From Lewinellaceae bacterium (GTDB lineage Bacteria > Bacteroidota > Bacteroidia > Chitinophagales > Saprospiraceae), in NCBI GenBank assembly GCA_020636355.1, contig JACJYB010000001.1, positions 774,804 through 838,803 on the forward strand: a stretch of DNA of 64,000 bases, written 5' to 3'. A model generated the notes under the pieces. The model ran no database searches. It saw only the letters and a program-made list of their open reading frames with translations, and was not told the DNA's origin. The translations under genes were made by a program, and so were the position numbers. How positions within the stretch are numbered: position 1 is the stretch's first letter; each line of letters starts with the position of its first letter. Of this stretch, positions 62,847 through 64,000 are shown piece after piece.

Positions 62847-64000
62847 CTAATCCTCAATTTTTGCATTTAAAAACGCACTTCTCACCGGTGCGGGCATATC
62901 ACTGTCTTCCCCTTTGACAGCCTTCCAGATGATTTGACTGAACAATAGATCGGGAACCCGGTCCTCTTTGGTTAAATCGATTTTTTCACTCTGCTTAGCC
63001 GCCCAGGACATTTTAACATTGACCTCATTCAGGTTGACCTGGTTGGGTACGGATGTAAACGGCGTAAGATCGGCCTGGTCGGTAAAACATCGCCACATGG
63101 GTTCTGCGGCAGCGTCGTACTGACTCATTGGCGGCAGGCCCAGGATGAGCTCCATCGTCCGCAGCATCGATGAAGTGGAGTACATGGTGTGATCCGCATA
63201 ACCTCGCTTGACAAATGGTCCGGCCAGATAAGCGGTCGTCCGGTGTGCATCGACATGATCGCTGCCATTCTGGGCGTCATCTTCCACAATAAATACCGCA
63301 CTTTCATTCCATATTTTGGATTGGGACAGGTGCTCCACAAAAAGGCCCACAGCCAGGTCATTGTCCGCCACATGCGCAAACACCGTAGGCTTCCCGACGC
63401 GTGCTCCTTCGGTGTGGTCGTTGCCAAAGCGGATGCTATTGAATCGGGGAACCTGGTTGATGGCTACCAGCGAATCAAACTCTTTCTTCCACAAGTTGAA
63501 GCGTACAGTGTCCCGGATGCCCATATCGAAACCGGGATAATCGGGGCAAAAATGTCCTTCCAGAGTAGGAATATTTGCTTTTTTGTCATCGACAAATTCA
63601 CCATACGACCGGTACGAGACGCCGGCCCGCTGGCAATAGTCCCAAAAAAATCCATCGTCCGGACTGGCAATGGCTCTCTTTCCTTCCGAGTCATAGGTGC
63701 CACCGCGCCCACCGTAGCTGGACACCCAGGTTTTTTCCAGGTAGTCGTTAGCCTGGGCGGACATCGTCCAGCTGTGACCGTCCGCGCTCACTTCCCCATC
63801 GACGTAGAAGATGTCGAGTAACACAAATTCGTTAACCAGCTTATGCTGATTGGGGGTATATTTTTCTCCGAACAGGACCAAATCCGGATCCCCGTTACCC
63901 TCAGCTACGTCACCCAGGACCTGATCGTAGGTCCGGTTCTCCTTGATGATGTAAAAGACGTATTTGATGGGCGACGACTGGCCGACGATGGTGGGAATGG
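62847..64000 (-). CDS. Alkaline-phosphatase/phosphoesterase-type protein, C-terminal part (5' end beyond window)
   Basis: The frame is open from the right edge and contains YVFYIIKENRTYDQVLGDVA, DLVLFGEKYTPN, WTMSAQANDYLEKTW, FVDDKKANIPTLEGHFCPDY, RFGNDHTEGARVGKPTVFAH, AVFIVEDDAQNGSDHVDAHR and TTAYLAGPFVKRGYADHTMY, a phosphoesterase core as found in bifunctional YncE-like beta-propeller/alkaline-phosphatase proteins and phospholipase-C-like enzymes. The propeller part would lie outside the window. The TTG within VLFG at 63881 is not a true start, since coding sequence continues upstream. Protein ends SAFLNAKIED at 62847. Confidence 0.88.
   Translation of the reverse strand, partial: IPTIVGQSSPIKYVFYIIKENRTYDQVLGDVAEGNGDPDLVLFGEKYTPNQHKLVNEFVLLDIFYVDGEVSADGHSWTMSAQANDYLEKTWVSSYGGRGGTYDSEGKRAIASPDDGFFWDYCQRAGVSYRSYGEFVDDKKANIPTLEGHFCPDYPGFDMGIRDTVRFNLWKKEFDSLVAINQVPRFNSIRFGNDHTEGARVGKPTVFAHVADNDLAVGLFVEHLSQSKIWNESAVFIVEDDAQNGSDHVDAHRTTAYLAGPFVKRGYADHTMYSTSSMLRTMELILGLPPMSQYDAAAEPMWRCFTDQADLTPFTSVPNQVNLNEVNVKMSWAAKQSEKIDLTKEDRVPDLLFSQIIWKAVKGEDSDMPAPVRSAFLNAKIED

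Noticed and set aside
1..64000. tRNA, rRNA or other structural RNA genes
   Set aside because: Intergenic gaps were scanned by eye for tRNA-like CCA ends and T-loop signals and none was convincing; a covariance-model search would be needed to exclude small RNAs.

Overview
The window is a chromosomal segment of a Bacteroidota bacterium, most likely a Saprospiria-like or similar free-living polysaccharide degrader. This rests on type IX secretion (T9SS) C-terminal domains (type A at 1-2635 and 27477-28967, type B with SprB-like repeats at 44523-46901), a DUF5916 outer-membrane family protein, LytS/LytTR regulators, DUF6090, a TPR-hybrid histidine kinase, many lipoproteins, and genes without obvious Shine-Dalgarno sequences. 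The genus is inference. No rRNA, tRNA, CRISPR array, phage or transposase gene was seen.

Layout. 1-13 kb holds mostly single secreted or lipoprotein genes: a DUF4874/DUF4832 T9SS protein (cut by the left edge), an M19 dipeptidase, a Tat-signal PLP enzyme of the SelA-like fold, a PQQ-type sugar dehydrogenase fused to cytochrome c, a 2-hydroxyacid dehydrogenase, a DUF2911 protein and a transglutaminase-like protein. 13-16.3 kb has an MgtC-like gene overlapping a large GH2 glycosidase. 16.3-17.8 kb is a gene-free tandem array of a ~0.3 kb composite repeat; two more copies lie at 40.9-41.5 kb. 18-25 kb carries a serine hydrolase, a heterodimeric ABC exporter with one degenerate ATP site, and a LytS/LytTR pair behind a DUF5916 protein.

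27-37.7 kb is the clearest metabolic block: a secreted beta-helix protein, then a + strand operon with rhamnogalacturonan acetylesterase, UxaC, KdgK, Eda, UxaA and UxaB. This is the complete isomerase route from D-galacturonate to pyruvate and glyceraldehyde-3-phosphate. GH78 rhamnosidase and GH31 genes at 53-58 kb fit the same pectin/plant-polymer diet. No SusC/SusD pair is present in the window.

38-40 kb has a PAP2-family membrane protein translationally coupled to a large GNAT-like acyltransferase, possibly sphingolipid-related. 41.5-49 kb holds a DinB-like protein, an S41 protease with a MarR regulator, a three-copy ~100 bp terminal-inverted-repeat element, an adhesin-like T9SS type B protein, and a rifampin ADP-ribosyltransferase fused to a helical/TPR-like N-terminus with an apparent second-copy remnant nearby. 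49-53.3 kb encodes a phosphorelay: TPR-hybrid kinase, stand-alone receiver and HPt protein, divergent from a LytTR regulator. The receiver is frameshifted at an A7 run that also forms a canonical -1 slippery heptamer. 58-62 kb has a DPP-IV/Xaa-Pro aminopeptidase pair for proline-containing peptides, a DUF6090 membrane protein, and the C-terminal part of a phosphoesterase running off the right edge.
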